A stretch of 64,000 bases of DNA from Actinomycetes bacterium (GTDB taxonomy: Bacteria; Actinomycetota; Actinomycetes; Actinomycetales; Cellulomonadaceae), in the NCBI GenBank assembly GCA_021793115.1, contig JAJYTJ010000001.1, positions 4,849 to 68,848 on the forward strand. The letters run 5' to 3'. Position 1 is the first letter of the stretch. Each line of letters begins with the position of its first letter. The position numbers and the translations under genes were made by a program. Shown here in pieces: positions 1 to 9,902 of this stretch. The notes under the pieces are model-generated. The model saw nothing but the letters and a program-made list of their open reading frames with translations, made no database searches and was not told the origin of the DNA.

Positions 1-1719
1 ACCGCCGTCGCCACTGAACTCGCGAAGGCGACTTTGCTGCCCTGGCTGGAGGTCCACCAGCCGACGCACCCGAGCGAGGTCCGGGTCCTTGACCCAGCGT
101 GCGGCTCCGGCGCCTTCTTGCTCGCCGCCTACCGCGTCCTGCGGGAGCACTTCGAGCGTGCCCGGGGACACGGACTGGACCACAACGAGCGGCGCGAGTT
201 GCTCGCCGACAGCATCTTCGGCGTCGACCTTGACGAGTCCGCGTTGATGCTGGCCCAGGTCGCACTCTACGAAGAAGCTGACTTGGGGTCGGACAGCAGC
301 CTGCCAGCAATGGGCCGCAATCTCCTTCACGGCGACTCATTGCTCTCACCGCCCGGAGGCCCTTCTCGTGGTGGTATCGCGTGGGGTCAGGTGGTTGGCT
401 CCGGCGGCCAGTTCCAGGTGGTTCTGGCGAACCCACCGTTCGGCGCGCAGAAGACGCGAGCGTCCCGCTCCACTTCGGAGTATCGGCAACAGCTCCGTAG
501 CGCCTACTCCGCCACGCATGACTGGGGTGCCGACCTCGCCTACTACTTCGTCGAACTCGCCTTCCTGCTTCTGGACCAGGATGGGACAGCGGGCTTTGTC
601 CTGCCGCGCAAGAGCATCAGCGGTACCACTGCGGCTCGGCTTCGTCGGCTCATGGCTGCCCGTGGGGTCCGGACCATTCAGGACTACCGAGGCGCTCGGC
701 TCTTCCCAAGCGTCTCCTCGTACGTGTCGTTGGTGACACTCGGCGCCCCGGAGACGAGCACGGTCCAGGTCAGCGACGTCCGGGACTCCCGCACGGACCC
801 CGCCCTTCTGCTGGACGGTGAGACACGCAGTGCCAACGTCCGAAGCGTGACAGTTGGCACCGAGGTTCTGAGCTGTGCCCCGAGCTGGTCGGCCTTCGAG
901 CTGCGGTGGCACGGACTCCGTGACCAGATCGGCGCACGATGGAGTGAGCTAGGAGAGCAGCCTGACATCACCGTCACCTCGGGAATCCAGACTGGTGCGA
1001 ACTCACGGTTCGTTGTGGAGCCCGACAAGGTTGCCCAAGGTTTTGTCCACGTGGCGGGGCGTCGCGTGCCGGAACGGTTGTGCCCGAGATTCGTGAAGGG
1101 TCCAGACGTTCTTCCCTTCCGGCTCATCGCCGACGCCGAGCGACGTGTCGTGCTGCCTTTCAAGCCCGGTACCGACGAGGCAAGGGTGCTGGACCAACTG
1201 ATTGCCGCCCTCGGTGGCCGCCCCGCGCACACCCAGCTCGGGCGAACCGAGGTCTGGCTTGCTCCGAAGGTCCTAGTACGTGCATTCGGCTTCGAGCCGG
1301 CGGCCGCGATCGATCTCTCCGGCACCGTAGTCGCGCCCAAGGGCACCGCCGGGGCCTTCGCGGTCGCGAGCGTTCCTGCGACGCGTGAGCGGTTGACGGG
1401 GATCATGGCGTACTTCAACAGCGCGTTCGCGCAATGGTGGCTGCGGGGTGTGGGCGAACCTCGCTACGACGAGACCGTGGAGATCCTCGAAGGCCAGCTC
1501 CGCCGTCTGCCGTGGCCGATCATCAACGACGAGGCCTGGAGCTCGCTCGCCCAGGCCGCCGAGGCGGTCTTGCTGACCCTCTCGCTCGAAGATCCCGTTC
1601 AGAGGACGGCAGAGTGGTGGGCGGCCCGTCGACGCGTCGACGACCTCGTGCTTGATCTGCTTCAGGTCGGCCCTGACCTGCGGCAAATTGTGTTCGATGA
1701 AGTCTTTCGACGGGCATAA
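1..1719 (+). CDS. N6-adenine DNA methyltransferase (partial, 5' end outside window)
   Basis: The reading frame is open from the first base, so the true N-terminus lies before the window. The visible ~573 residues hold the S-adenosylmethionine motif DPACGSG near the start and the catalytic motif IV NPPF about 100 residues later. These define gamma-type N6-adenine methylases of type I, IIG or BREX-like systems. The C-terminal half has no obvious second catalytic domain and probably carries target recognition. Whether a nuclease domain exists upstream (type IIG) cannot be seen. The stop codon overlaps the next ATG (TAATG), so the 177-residue protein is probably co-translated. A restriction-modification or defence role is likely. 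Confidence 0.85.
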   Translation, partial: TAVATELAKATLLPWLEVHQPTHPSEVRVLDPACGSGAFLLAAYRVLREHFERARGHGLDHNERRELLADSIFGVDLDESALMLAQVALYEEADLGSDSSLPAMGRNLLHGDSLLSPPGGPSRGGIAWGQVVGSGGQFQVVLANPPFGAQKTRASRSTSEYRQQLRSAYSATHDWGADLAYYFVELAFLLLDQDGTAGFVLPRKSISGTTAARLRRLMAARGVRTIQDYRGARLFPSVSSYVSLVTLGAPETSTVQVSDVRDSRTDPALLLDGETRSANVRSVTVGTEVLSCAPSWSAFELRWHGLRDQIGARWSELGEQPDITVTSGIQTGANSRFVVEPDKVAQGFVHVAGRRVPERLCPRFVKGPDVLPFRLIADAERRVVLPFKPGTDEARVLDQLIAALGGRPAHTQLGRTEVWLAPKVLVRAFGFEPAAAIDLSGTVVAPKGTAGAFAVASVPATRERLTGIMAYFNSAFAQWWLRGVGEPRYDETVEILEGQLRRLPWPIINDEAWSSLAQAAEAVLLTLSLEDPVQRTAEWWAARRRVDDLVLDLLQVGPDLRQIVFDEVFRRA

Positions 1720-2252
1720 TGGCCAGGCACAAGTACTCCGGATTTAACGCGTCAAGCCCCGCTGAGGGTGCTGCCATGGCGAAGCGCGAGCAGATCCTCG
1801 ATGTACTCAACCAGCGCGGTTATCACGTCGTCGTGAAGGTCGAAGAGAAGGCCGGAAGCGACCCGTTCTGGCAGACGTACATCACCAAGGCGAACCTAGG
1901 ATGGGACCTTGGTGGGGAATGGTTTCTGACAACCTATTGGCGATATAAGAACGATCCTGCGGGGAAGGCAAGCATCCTGCACGAAAGCTCGGCAGGGCTC
2001 AACGTAGAGAGTGATCCATTCGGACTGTGCGCTGGGGCCGGCCAGGACCGGGTTTGCGTAGTGCGCTACGACTTCGACGCCCGCCAGACCCCTCAGCTGC
2101 ATCTCAATGTGCTGCAGCCCGCACCGCTGCACGACAACGCGCATTGGCGCCTACCGATCGACGCCAGTCCCAATGAGTGGGATGCGGTTCGCGTGCTCGC
2201 ATACCTACTGGACCGAGCCGCAGCCGACCTCAAAGCTGCAGGCTGGTCGTAG
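1719..2252 (+). CDS. Hypothetical protein co-translated with the methyltransferase
   Basis: This is a 177-residue soluble protein I do not recognise. Its ATG overlaps the methylase stop codon, suggesting translational coupling. An internal ATG at 1776 has a better SD (GAGGG) and could be the real start, giving 158 residues. The protein is rich in aromatic and acidic residues and has no signal peptide or membrane segment. Its DNA looks less GC-rich than the transfer genes, which hints at separate acquisition. Position suggests a partner of the methylase, but nothing in the sequence shows a nuclease or regulatory motif. Confidence 0.6.
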   Translation: MARHKYSGFNASSPAEGAAMAKREQILDVLNQRGYHVVVKVEEKAGSDPFWQTYITKANLGWDLGGEWFLTTYWRYKNDPAGKASILHESSAGLNVESDPFGLCAGAGQDRVCVVRYDFDARQTPQLHLNVLQPAPLHDNAHWRLPIDASPNEWDAVRVLAYLLDRAAADLKAAGWS

Positions 2253-2403
2253 GAGGCGCGTCACGGTGCCGCGTTCAGTGCGCGGCGGTTGCGCCGAGAG
2301 CCGACTCGGCTCCCGGCAGCGAACGAGAGTCGCTCAGGCGAGTGCGCAGCTGCCGCAGACCTTGTCGCACCTGCTGGCGAAGATGCGAGCAGGAGGTCGG
2401 ATC

Positions 2404-3192
2404 ATGCCGTTCCGCGGACCCCGGATGGATCACGCGCAGGCTGGAGCCTTGAGGTTGTCGGTGGCGTACGGCGGTCAGCTGGCCGACGAGGTGGGGGTGG
2501 CCCGGATGTGGTTCTCCTACCGGGTCGAGGAGACGATTGGCGTGCGCCATGGCGTGCTGACCGGCCGGGACCTGCGGTCGGGCGCGGGGGCCGACGTGAC
2601 GGCGCGCACGATGGTCGGGGCGCTGGCCTCGTTCCTTGCGGAGGCCAGCGAGCGATACCGGTCCGGGATGCGGGCGCCCGACGAGGACTACCCGGCGTGG
2701 CTCTACGAGGCGGCGTACGTCAATGGCGATGAGCTCGCGCTGCTCGCCGACACTCGGGAGGCGCCGATGATGGATGTGAGCGTGCGGACCGAGTACGTGT
2801 CGGTGGCGTTCCAGGTCGGCACGGACGCCGATGAGGCTCTGGCTCTCCTGGAGCGTGAGGGTCCGGCGGCTGCAGTGGTGCATCTGGCGCAGTGGGACTA
2901 CGGCGAAGAGACCGAGCTGGCCGCCCACACCTACGGCCACGTCTACCGCGAGCCGCCGGCGGGCCGCGAAGACCGCACCTACACGGACGGCGCCTACGTG
3001 CTGTCGTGGAACCCGGCGCTGTGGCACATCGGCCTGGCGCGCAAGGTCGCACCCGTCCCTGCCGTCGTCGGACCCGAAGTGCGCGGCGAGGAGCTCGCGG
3101 CCGGCGACCGCGCCGCACGCAGGCTTCCGCCCGTGCGGCACTCGTCGGCGCAGCGCCGCGACCGGCACGACCGGTCAGCCCCGTCCCTGTAG
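2404..3192 (+). CDS. Hypothetical ICE protein
   Basis: A 262-residue protein of unknown family. The start is set by a perfect AGGAGG at 2391-2396, seven bases before ATG. The frame stays open upstream, but the residues there look non-coding. The N-terminal ~200 residues are mixed alpha/beta in composition. The last ~40 are basic and probably disordered. There is no signal peptide, membrane helix or recognisable catalytic motif. It lies directly upstream of the surface-protein gene in the same direction. The 150-bp gap before it contains CCTGCT (2370-2375), which can pair with AGCAGG (2388-2393) overlapping the SD. Confidence 0.6.
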   Translation: MPFRGPRMDHAQAGALRLSVAYGGQLADEVGVARMWFSYRVEETIGVRHGVLTGRDLRSGAGADVTARTMVGALASFLAEASERYRSGMRAPDEDYPAWLYEAAYVNGDELALLADTREAPMMDVSVRTEYVSVAFQVGTDADEALALLEREGPAAAVVHLAQWDYGEETELAAHTYGHVYREPPAGREDRTYTDGAYVLSWNPALWHIGLARKVAPVPAVVGPEVRGEELAAGDRAARRLPPVRHSSAQRRDRHDRSAPSL

Positions 3193-3365
3193 CCGAACCC
3201 GCCGGCGCCCTTCGCGCTGGCCTCACCGCCGCGCTCCGAGCACGCCGATGACGCCGACGGAGCGCGCCCCGCCGCTGACAGGTGCGAGCCCTCCTCCTGG
3301 CATGCCTCGCGCACCTGCTGCTGTGGGCGGATTCCCGCCCGGCAGCAGCGGTGGGAGGAGTGCGC

Positions 3366-6173
3366 ATGTCGCGGCAGATGACGGTTCAGGATGCCGGTGC
3401 CGGCGCCGGGGGGTGTAGGCGTTGGCGGCCGAGGTGGCTGGCCGCAGTCGCGGCCCTCACCCTGGTGGCGCTGTCGGTGCTCGTCGGGGTACCGACGGCG
3501 TGGGCGGGCAGCCACGGGGCCGGGTACGAGGACTCGTCGGGCTACTTCATCGGCGCCTACGACACCGACGTCGACGGCCGGCAGGCGTACTGCATCGACC
3601 TGGGAGCCAACGCGCCGTTCGACCAGACCTCGGCCGCGCAGACCGTCACCTCGCTGGACGACCTGTCGCGACAAGGGCTCGCCGAGCTGAACTACGTGCT
3701 GAACCGGTGGGGGCAGTCGGCCGACCCGGACGTGACGTCGGCGGTCGCGTTGTTCGTGTGGTCGGTCGCCGACCCGGACGTGTTCACCAGCAACGGTGGC
3801 GACGACCACTACATCCAGCGCGCCCCGGCCGACCACCGGGCGGCGATCCTGGCGAACCTTGCGACGATGCGGCAGGAGGGTCTTGCCAACGCGGTGACCG
3901 ACCCGGTGCTGTCGCTGAGCTTGTCGATGAGCGACCAGTACGCCGGCACCCTGACGGTCGCTGCGACCCCGTTGTCGCTCACCGGGCCGGTGCAGCTGAC
4001 CGGCGGCGTGTTCGCCGGCGGCGGGACCTCGCGCACGGTGGGCGTCGGCTCGTACCCGATCACCGGCACCCCCGGCAACGGGGCGCCGTCGTATCAGGTG
4101 TCGGCGTCGATGAGCGTGGACGGCGCGGGCCTGGGCGCCCGGGTCGACCTGTACGTCACACCGGGCGCGCAGCGGCTGATCGCCGCGGTCGCGGGCTCCT
4201 CGACGGGGCTGGCGGCCAGCACCCGCACCCCGGTGATCCCCCTGGACTTCCAACCGCAGATCACCACGCAGGTCGCCTCCCGGTTCGTCGCGCAGGGCGC
4301 CGCGTTTGCCGACCAGCTCACGGTCAACGTGACCAAGGGAACCTGGATCAAGGTGAACGGCTCGCCGGTCCCGGTCCAGGCGACCGGGACCCTGTACGGC
4401 CCGTTCGTCGCTCAACCCACGGAGGCGGCGTCCCCGCCGACCGGGGCACCGGTGGTCGGGACGGTCAGCCTGACGCTGACCGGCTCCGGCTCGTACAGCG
4501 CGCCGACGAGCCTGCGCGCCCCGGCCTCGGGGTTCTACGCATGGGTCTGGCGCATCGACAAGAACGCCCAGGGCCAGTACGGGCAGTACCTCGCCGGCTC
4601 GTTCACCGACCGGTTCGCCCGGGCGGCGGAGAGCAGCGTCGTGCCGTTCCAGCCGGTGCTGACCTCCCAGGTCGGAGCCCGTCTGGCCGACCCCGGCCAA
4701 GCGACGACCGACACGATCCAGGTGTTCGCCTCCAACGGCGACTGGCTGAAGGTCGCCGGCGCCTACGTACCGGTCACCTTCGAGGCGACCGTGCTGCAGG
4801 TGCCCGGCACCCGGCCGCCGACGGTCTGCGGCGGCATCATGCCCACCGTCATGGCCGCGGCGTCCACTCAGCCGCAGGTCATCGCGACCGTGACGCTGAC
4901 CGCGACCGGCCCGGGCACCTACACCTCCCCGCCGGTCACGCTGCCCACCGCCGGCTTCGTCACCTGGGTATGGAGCGAGGTGCGAGCCGACCAGCCGGCC
5001 ACCTGGCAGGACTACGTCGCCGGAGACTGGCAGGACTCCTACGGGCAGGCCGACGAGACCACCTCGGTGCGCTGGCCCGCGACCAGCACCTCCCAGTTGC
5101 GCGAGTACAACATCGCCCCCGGCGGCCGGGCCTTCGACACCATCACCCTGACCGGGTTCCCCGACGACCACGGCGACTACGCCGGCGACCGCTGCTGGAA
5201 CGGCGACCTGGACGAGGTGACCCACACCGTCTACGGCCCGTTTGCCACCGCCTCCGTGCTGACCGACGACCTGGACCTGAGCTCGGCCCCGGTCCTGACG
5301 CGCCTGAGCACGCCGGCCCGCAACGGCACCTACGAGCTGGGCTGGACCGACCAGGACGCGATCACGCCCACCGAGCCCGGCTACTACGTCGTCGTGTCGT
5401 CCTTCACCGGCGACGACCGCGTCGCCCCCTTCCAGTCGTCGCCGGCCGACGTGCACGAGCGCTTCTACGTGCCGCCGGCCACTCCCGGCCCGACGCCGGT
5501 CAGCGTCATCACCCAGGCGACGACCACGGCCCAGGTCGGCGAAGCGTTCGACGACGTCGCGCTCGTCCAGGGCTCGACGATCCCCGACGGCGTCTACCTG
5601 GTGTTCCGTGCCTACGGACCGCAGCCGTCCGACGAGGACCCGGTGTGCGAGCAGCCGGCCTTCGAGAGCGCGCCGGTGCCCGTCGTCCAGCCCGGGGTGT
5701 ACCGCTCGCCCGCGATCAGCGTCACCGAGCCCGGCGACGTGCACTGGGTCGAGACCCTGTATGCCCAGTCCGGTCAGATCCTCGTCCAGGGAGTCTGTGG
5801 GGCGCCGGGCGAGACGACGAACCTCCAGCCGCCGCCGGCACCCGCCCCGACGCCGACGCCTACTCCCTCAGCAACCCCCACGCCGACGCCGAGCCACACC
5901 CCTGGTCCGACACCCGCAGCGAGCCCAACCCCGACCGCCCCGGCGCCTTCACCGGCGCCTTCTGTACCGCCGGCGACGCCCCCATCGCTTGCGCAGACCG
6001 GAGCTCGAGGGCTGGTTCCGCTAGGGATCGCGGCCGGCCTGTTCGTCTTGGCCGGTGCCGGGATGCTGTGGTTCGGCCGGCGGCTGGCGATCTACCGGGA
6101 GCGCAACGGCTACGTGCGCGAGGAGGACCGCCTCGACGACCCGGAACCGGGAACCGACCCGCTCGACCAGTGA
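3366..6173 (+). CDS. LAXTG-anchored surface protein with degenerate thioester-type N-domain
   Basis: Start ATG 3366 follows GGGAGGAG, and a hairpin (3315-3348) lies just before that SD. The 935-residue protein has a Sec signal peptide (basic stretch, hydrophobic core, cut near AWA). It then has a domain with the AYCIDLG motif typical of thioester (TQxA/TED) surface domains. About four related beta-rich modules follow at ~140-residue spacing, beginning near residues 298, 433, 575 and 719. A Pro/Thr stalk and the sorting signal LAQTG (~876) with a membrane helix come next. The cytoplasmic tail of ~30 charged residues is unusually long. LAXTG suggests a class E-type sortase. The Gln expected in the TQ motif seems replaced (TSAVALFVW), so a thioester may not form. 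A role in mating-pair adhesion is inferred. Confidence 0.8.
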   Translation: MSRQMTVQDAGAGAGGCRRWRPRWLAAVAALTLVALSVLVGVPTAWAGSHGAGYEDSSGYFIGAYDTDVDGRQAYCIDLGANAPFDQTSAAQTVTSLDDLSRQGLAELNYVLNRWGQSADPDVTSAVALFVWSVADPDVFTSNGGDDHYIQRAPADHRAAILANLATMRQEGLANAVTDPVLSLSLSMSDQYAGTLTVAATPLSLTGPVQLTGGVFAGGGTSRTVGVGSYPITGTPGNGAPSYQVSASMSVDGAGLGARVDLYVTPGAQRLIAAVAGSSTGLAASTRTPVIPLDFQPQITTQVASRFVAQGAAFADQLTVNVTKGTWIKVNGSPVPVQATGTLYGPFVAQPTEAASPPTGAPVVGTVSLTLTGSGSYSAPTSLRAPASGFYAWVWRIDKNAQGQYGQYLAGSFTDRFARAAESSVVPFQPVLTSQVGARLADPGQATTDTIQVFASNGDWLKVAGAYVPVTFEATVLQVPGTRPPTVCGGIMPTVMAAASTQPQVIATVTLTATGPGTYTSPPVTLPTAGFVTWVWSEVRADQPATWQDYVAGDWQDSYGQADETTSVRWPATSTSQLREYNIAPGGRAFDTITLTGFPDDHGDYAGDRCWNGDLDEVTHTVYGPFATASVLTDDLDLSSAPVLTRLSTPARNGTYELGWTDQDAITPTEPGYYVVVSSFTGDDRVAPFQSSPADVHERFYVPPATPGPTPVSVITQATTTAQVGEAFDDVALVQGSTIPDGVYLVFRAYGPQPSDEDPVCEQPAFESAPVPVVQPGVYRSPAISVTEPGDVHWVETLYAQSGQILVQGVCGAPGETTNLQPPPAPAPTPTPTPSATPTPTPSHTPGPTPAASPTPTAPAPSPAPSVPPATPPSLAQTGARGLVPLGIAAGLFVLAGAGMLWFGRRLAIYRERNGYVREEDRLDDPEPGTDPLDQ

Positions 6174-6193
6174 CCGGGCTAGCGTGACGCGGC

Positions 6194-6222
6194 GGCCCAC
6201 CCCTCACCCCCGGGAGTGGGCC
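6194..6222 (+). terminator. Candidate GC-rich terminator hairpin after surface-protein gene
   Basis: GGCCCAC at 6194-6200 is complementary to GTGGGCC at 6216-6222, with further pairing possible inside. It lies 20 bases after the stop codon of the surface-protein gene and before the ATPase gene. No T-run follows, so it may be a weak terminator or an mRNA 3' stabiliser. Confidence 0.45.
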
Positions 6223-6379
6223 ACCGCATTCGTCAGATCGTTGGCCGACGCACGGACGGGACGGCTGGCCCACTAGGACGGCGGCCGATTGGCGGCCGGA
6301 CCCGGCCCGGAATCCGCAGTCCGTGAGTGGGGGTGCCTTCTACGATGACGACAGCGACGAGGACTGGGAGGGGGCGGCG

Positions 6380-7348
6380 ATGGCCGGGTCGGGCGAGCAC
6401 ATCACGGCCCTCGTGCGCACCCACGCGGCGGGTGACGACTCCGCGTTCTACTCGGTGGCGCTGCAGGTGGCGGCCCGCGAGGCGCGATTGGGCCACAACC
6501 GGCTGGCGGACGACATTAAGAAGGCGGTCGAGGCATCACGACGCTCAACACCCCCGTCGAACGTGACGCGCCTGGCTCAGCCGCGCGGCGACCTCGGCGA
6601 GCTGCTGACCGCCTCCAACCCGGATGTCGGGCTTCGGGACCTCATCGTCCCGGCAACGATGGCCGCCCAGATCAGGCAGGTCCTGTCCGAGCAGCGTCAG
6701 CGCCGCACGCTGCTTGACCATGGCTTCACCCCGGCGCACCGACTGCTGCTGGAAGGGCCTCCCGGAACTGGCAAGACGATGACGGCCTCGGTCCTCGCCC
6801 ACGAGCTGTCGCTGCCGCTGTTCACGGTGCGTCTGGACGCCCTCATGAGCAAATACATGGGCGAGACCGCCTCGAAGCTGCGACTGGTCTTCGACGAGGT
6901 CGCCACCCGTCGCGGGGTCTACCTGTTCGATGAGTTCGACGCGCTCGGCGCAGACCGGTCGGGCAACGATGTGGGCGAGGCCCGACGCATCCTCAACTCG
7001 TTCTTGGTCTTCCTCGAGCAGTCCAGCCCGGAGAGCCTGGTAATCGCCGCGACCAACCACCGCACGATCCTCGACCGCGCCCTGTTCCGCCGGTTCGACC
7101 TGGTGCTGACCTACGAGCTGCCCGACGCACGTCAGGCGGGCGCAGTGATCCGGGCCCGGCTGGGATCGCTCGCGCGAGGCATCGACTGGCGCGCGGTACG
7201 ACGCCACGTCGACGGCCTGAGCCACGCCGACCTGGTCAAGGCCGCCGAGACCGCCGCCAAGACCGCGCTGATGCGCGGCGAGACGGCGGTCGCCGTTGAG
7301 GACATCGTGGTGGCGCTGGATGCGCGCAAGGCGGCCAGCGTTGCCTGA
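6380..7348 (+). CDS. AAA+ ATPase of ATPase-subtilase pair
   Basis: A 322-residue AAA+ ATPase. Walker A GPPGTGKT lies near residue 127-134, Walker B YLFDEFD near 179-185, the sensor-1 Asn in AATNH near 225, and an arginine finger in FRRFD near 239. The N-terminal ~90 residues form a small helical domain. ATG 6380 was chosen over GTG 6323 because GGAGGGGG precedes it and the added 19 residues are low-complexity acidic. The next gene overlaps its 3' end, so the ATPase and the S8 protease are co-translated and probably act together. ATP-driven unfolding, sensing or gating for the protease is the likely role. The true trigger and target are unknown. Confidence 0.85.
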   Translation: MAGSGEHITALVRTHAAGDDSAFYSVALQVAAREARLGHNRLADDIKKAVEASRRSTPPSNVTRLAQPRGDLGELLTASNPDVGLRDLIVPATMAAQIRQVLSEQRQRRTLLDHGFTPAHRLLLEGPPGTGKTMTASVLAHELSLPLFTVRLDALMSKYMGETASKLRLVFDEVATRRGVYLFDEFDALGADRSGNDVGEARRILNSFLVFLEQSSPESLVIAATNHRTILDRALFRRFDLVLTYELPDARQAGAVIRARLGSLARGIDWRAVRRHVDGLSHADLVKAAETAAKTALMRGETAVAVEDIVVALDARKAASVA

Positions 7349-9902
7349 ACCGGCTGATCGCCTTCCGCACCTGCTCATCGTCGACCGCGTCGACAACGCC
7401 GAGTTCCACAGAACCGGCGGTGGCAACCCGAAGATCCGCCCTGTCGAACGCCGCGCACATGGCCAGACGATGCTCAGCGAAGCACGCGAGGCTCTCGAAC
7501 CGGACGACGAGCGCAGAGCTTTGGTCTCGCGCGACGAGCTGCAGGCGCTGGGCACCTTCATCACCCTGGAAGGCGCGCAAGCGCTCTATCCGCTCAAGGT
7601 CGATTCGCTGGAGCGACGGACCCGGCACCAGAAGACCGCCAAGCTGCCTGAGTGGCTGCTGATGTCGGTGCAGCCCGCGACCGGCGAGGCCCAAGAGCGC
7701 GCTGTCGTCTGGGTCGCCGACGCGTACCGCCAGAAGTTCCTGCAACTGTTCGAGGACTACCTGGACGATGCCAAACGAGGCAAGACGACCGACGCCGACG
7801 GTAACGAGGCACGCACCGGCAACCCCGCCAACCGTGAGCTGGTCGCGAACATCGCCACGATCCGCAAGACCGTGCTGCACGACCTGTGGCAGTCGGACGG
7901 CGAACCACAAGCCTCCGGGCGATGCTGGTGGGAGCTGTGGCTCGAACCGACCGAGAACGCCTTGACGCACCTGCATGGTTTCGCCCAGGCGTACTCGCTG
8001 ACCATGCTCGAGCAGAGCATCGTGCTGGACAACCGGCTGGTGGCGTGGATCAACGCCACCTGGACCGACCTCGAGCTGCTTCCGTTCACCTCCATCCCGC
8101 TGGCCGAAGTGCGCCGACCCAGCTTCATCGACACGATCGAGGACCTGTCGGCGGCCGAGCAGGACGAGTACGTCGACGACCTCGCGCTGCGCATCGTCCC
8201 GGCGCCGAGTGACGCCCCCGCCGTCTGCCACCTGGACACGGGTGTTGCCAGGACGCACCGGCTGCTGGAAGCGTCACTGGACCCGGGCGACCTGCACGAC
8301 GCCATCGGACAGTCGGGCTTCGACGTCGACGGGCACGGCACCCAGATGGCGGGCCTGGCGCTGTTCGGGCCTCTCGACGGTGTCTTGACGGGAGCCGGGC
8401 CGGTGGCGCTCTCACACCGCCTGGAGTCCGTGCGGATCCTGCCCAACCCGAACGAGCCGCCGACCGCCCCGCGGGACTACGGCACCGTGACGGCCCAGGC
8501 GGTGACGCTGCCGGAGGTCACGGTCCAGCGGCCGCGGGTCTTCTGCATGCCGGTATCGACCAAGTCGGACCGACTCGGCGAACCAACCCTGTGGTCGGCG
8601 ACCGTCGACGCGCTCGCAGTCGGGACCGACGTGGTGCGAGACGGCGCCCAGTTGCGTCTGCTGTCGCAGCCCGACCCATTGGCTGCTCGCCTGGTGGTCG
8701 TGTCCGCCGGCAACGTCGACCACTTCGTCGCCGACCACCTCGCGGAATCCGACACGTCGATGATCGAAGACCCCGGACAGTCGTGGAACGCGTTGACGGT
8801 TGGCGCGTACACGGACCTCGTTCAGATCCCCGCGCACCCCGACTACCAGGGCTGGACCCCGGTCGCGTCGGTCGGCGAGCTGTCGCCACACAGCCGCACC
8901 TCGCTGAGCTTCGGCTCGAAGTGGCCGTTGAAGCCAGACGTCTGCCTGGAGGGCGGAAACGTCCTGACCGATGGGGCGTCGATGTTCGAGACCGGGCTGC
9001 CGGTCCTTTCGCTGCGCACCACCGGCCACCACAGCGACCTCGCGTTGACGCACGCCAATGCCACGAGCGCCGCCAGCGCCCAGGCTGCGCGCTTGGCCGC
9101 GATGGCGATGAGCAGATACCCCGGCTACTGGCCCGAGACGATTCGTGGGCTGCTCACCCACGCGGCGGAGTGGACGGCGCCGATGCGGGCCGCGATCGAC
9201 CAGCAGGGCGCGGCGGGCAAGAAGGCGCAGTTCCGGATGCTGCGCCGCTACGGATGGGGCGTGCCCACCGAGGCGTCGGTGCTGTCCTCGACGCGCCAGG
9301 CGGTGACGTTGGTGACCCAGGACGAGTTCGTCCCGTTCGAGGGCGAGCAGTACGCGATGCGCCGCTTCCGTCTGTACTCGCTGCCCTGGCCGGTCGACGT
9401 GCTCGCCGCCGTGGGCGCCGGCGACGTGCGGCTGCGGGTGACGCTGTCGTACTTCGTCGAACCGTCGCCGTCCCGCCGTGGGTGGCGCCAGCGCCACACC
9501 TACCCGTCTCACGGCCTGCGGTTCGAGCTGCAAGCACCCACCGAGACCACGGCCGAGTTCATCAACAGGGTCGGCTTCGCCGCGTCCGACGACGAGTCCG
9601 GTGTCACGTCGCGGTCGAGCGGCTCCAAACGGTGGCTCGTCGGGACCGACCAGCGCAACGTCGGCTCGCTGCACCAGGACATCTGGGAAGGCTCGGGCCA
9701 GGAGCTGGCCTCGTGCGGCTCGATCGCGGTGTACCCGGTGGGCGGCTGGTGGAAGCGCAACGGCCGCAAGGACCGGCTCGACCTGCCGGTGCGCTACGCC
9801 CTGCTGGTGTCGCTGGCCACCCGCGAACAGGGCGTCGACCTATACACGCCGATCGCCAACGAGCTGCGGATCCCCATCATTAACGAGATCGTCACCGGCT
9901 GA
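7320..9902 (+). CDS. Subtilisin-like serine protease (S8 family), partner of AAA+ ATPase
   Basis: An 860-residue protein with the S8 triad: Asp306 in LDTG, His339 in GHGT and Ser583 in ATSAAS. Asn465 in SAGN can serve the oxyanion hole. There is no signal peptide, so it acts inside the cell, unlike most subtilisins. About 300 residues precede the protease domain and about 250 follow it, probably for partner or substrate recognition. ATG 7320 overlaps the ATPase gene by 29 bp. TTG 7341 with an 8-bp overlap is an equally plausible start, since the conserved-looking LPHLLI motif follows it. The canonical GTS around the nucleophile is ATS here, a tolerated change. The pair resembles ATPase-protease modules proposed to act in conflict or defence. 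That role is inference. Confidence 0.85.
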   Translation: MRARRPALPEPADRLPHLLIVDRVDNAEFHRTGGGNPKIRPVERRAHGQTMLSEAREALEPDDERRALVSRDELQALGTFITLEGAQALYPLKVDSLERRTRHQKTAKLPEWLLMSVQPATGEAQERAVVWVADAYRQKFLQLFEDYLDDAKRGKTTDADGNEARTGNPANRELVANIATIRKTVLHDLWQSDGEPQASGRCWWELWLEPTENALTHLHGFAQAYSLTMLEQSIVLDNRLVAWINATWTDLELLPFTSIPLAEVRRPSFIDTIEDLSAAEQDEYVDDLALRIVPAPSDAPAVCHLDTGVARTHRLLEASLDPGDLHDAIGQSGFDVDGHGTQMAGLALFGPLDGVLTGAGPVALSHRLESVRILPNPNEPPTAPRDYGTVTAQAVTLPEVTVQRPRVFCMPVSTKSDRLGEPTLWSATVDALAVGTDVVRDGAQLRLLSQPDPLAARLVVVSAGNVDHFVADHLAESDTSMIEDPGQSWNALTVGAYTDLVQIPAHPDYQGWTPVASVGELSPHSRTSLSFGSKWPLKPDVCLEGGNVLTDGASMFETGLPVLSLRTTGHHSDLALTHANATSAASAQAARLAAMAMSRYPGYWPETIRGLLTHAAEWTAPMRAAIDQQGAAGKKAQFRMLRRYGWGVPTEASVLSSTRQAVTLVTQDEFVPFEGEQYAMRRFRLYSLPWPVDVLAAVGAGDVRLRVTLSYFVEPSPSRRGWRQRHTYPSHGLRFELQAPTETTAEFINRVGFAASDDESGVTSRSSGSKRWLVGTDQRNVGSLHQDIWEGSGQELASCGSIAVYPVGGWWKRNGRKDRLDLPVRYALLVSLATREQGVDLYTPIANELRIPIINEIVTG

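Noticed and set aside
2994..5744. Long minus-strand frame opposite the surface-protein gene
   Set aside because: Composition is Arg/Gly/His-rich without motifs. The plus-strand gene has a signal peptide, repeats and a sorting signal.
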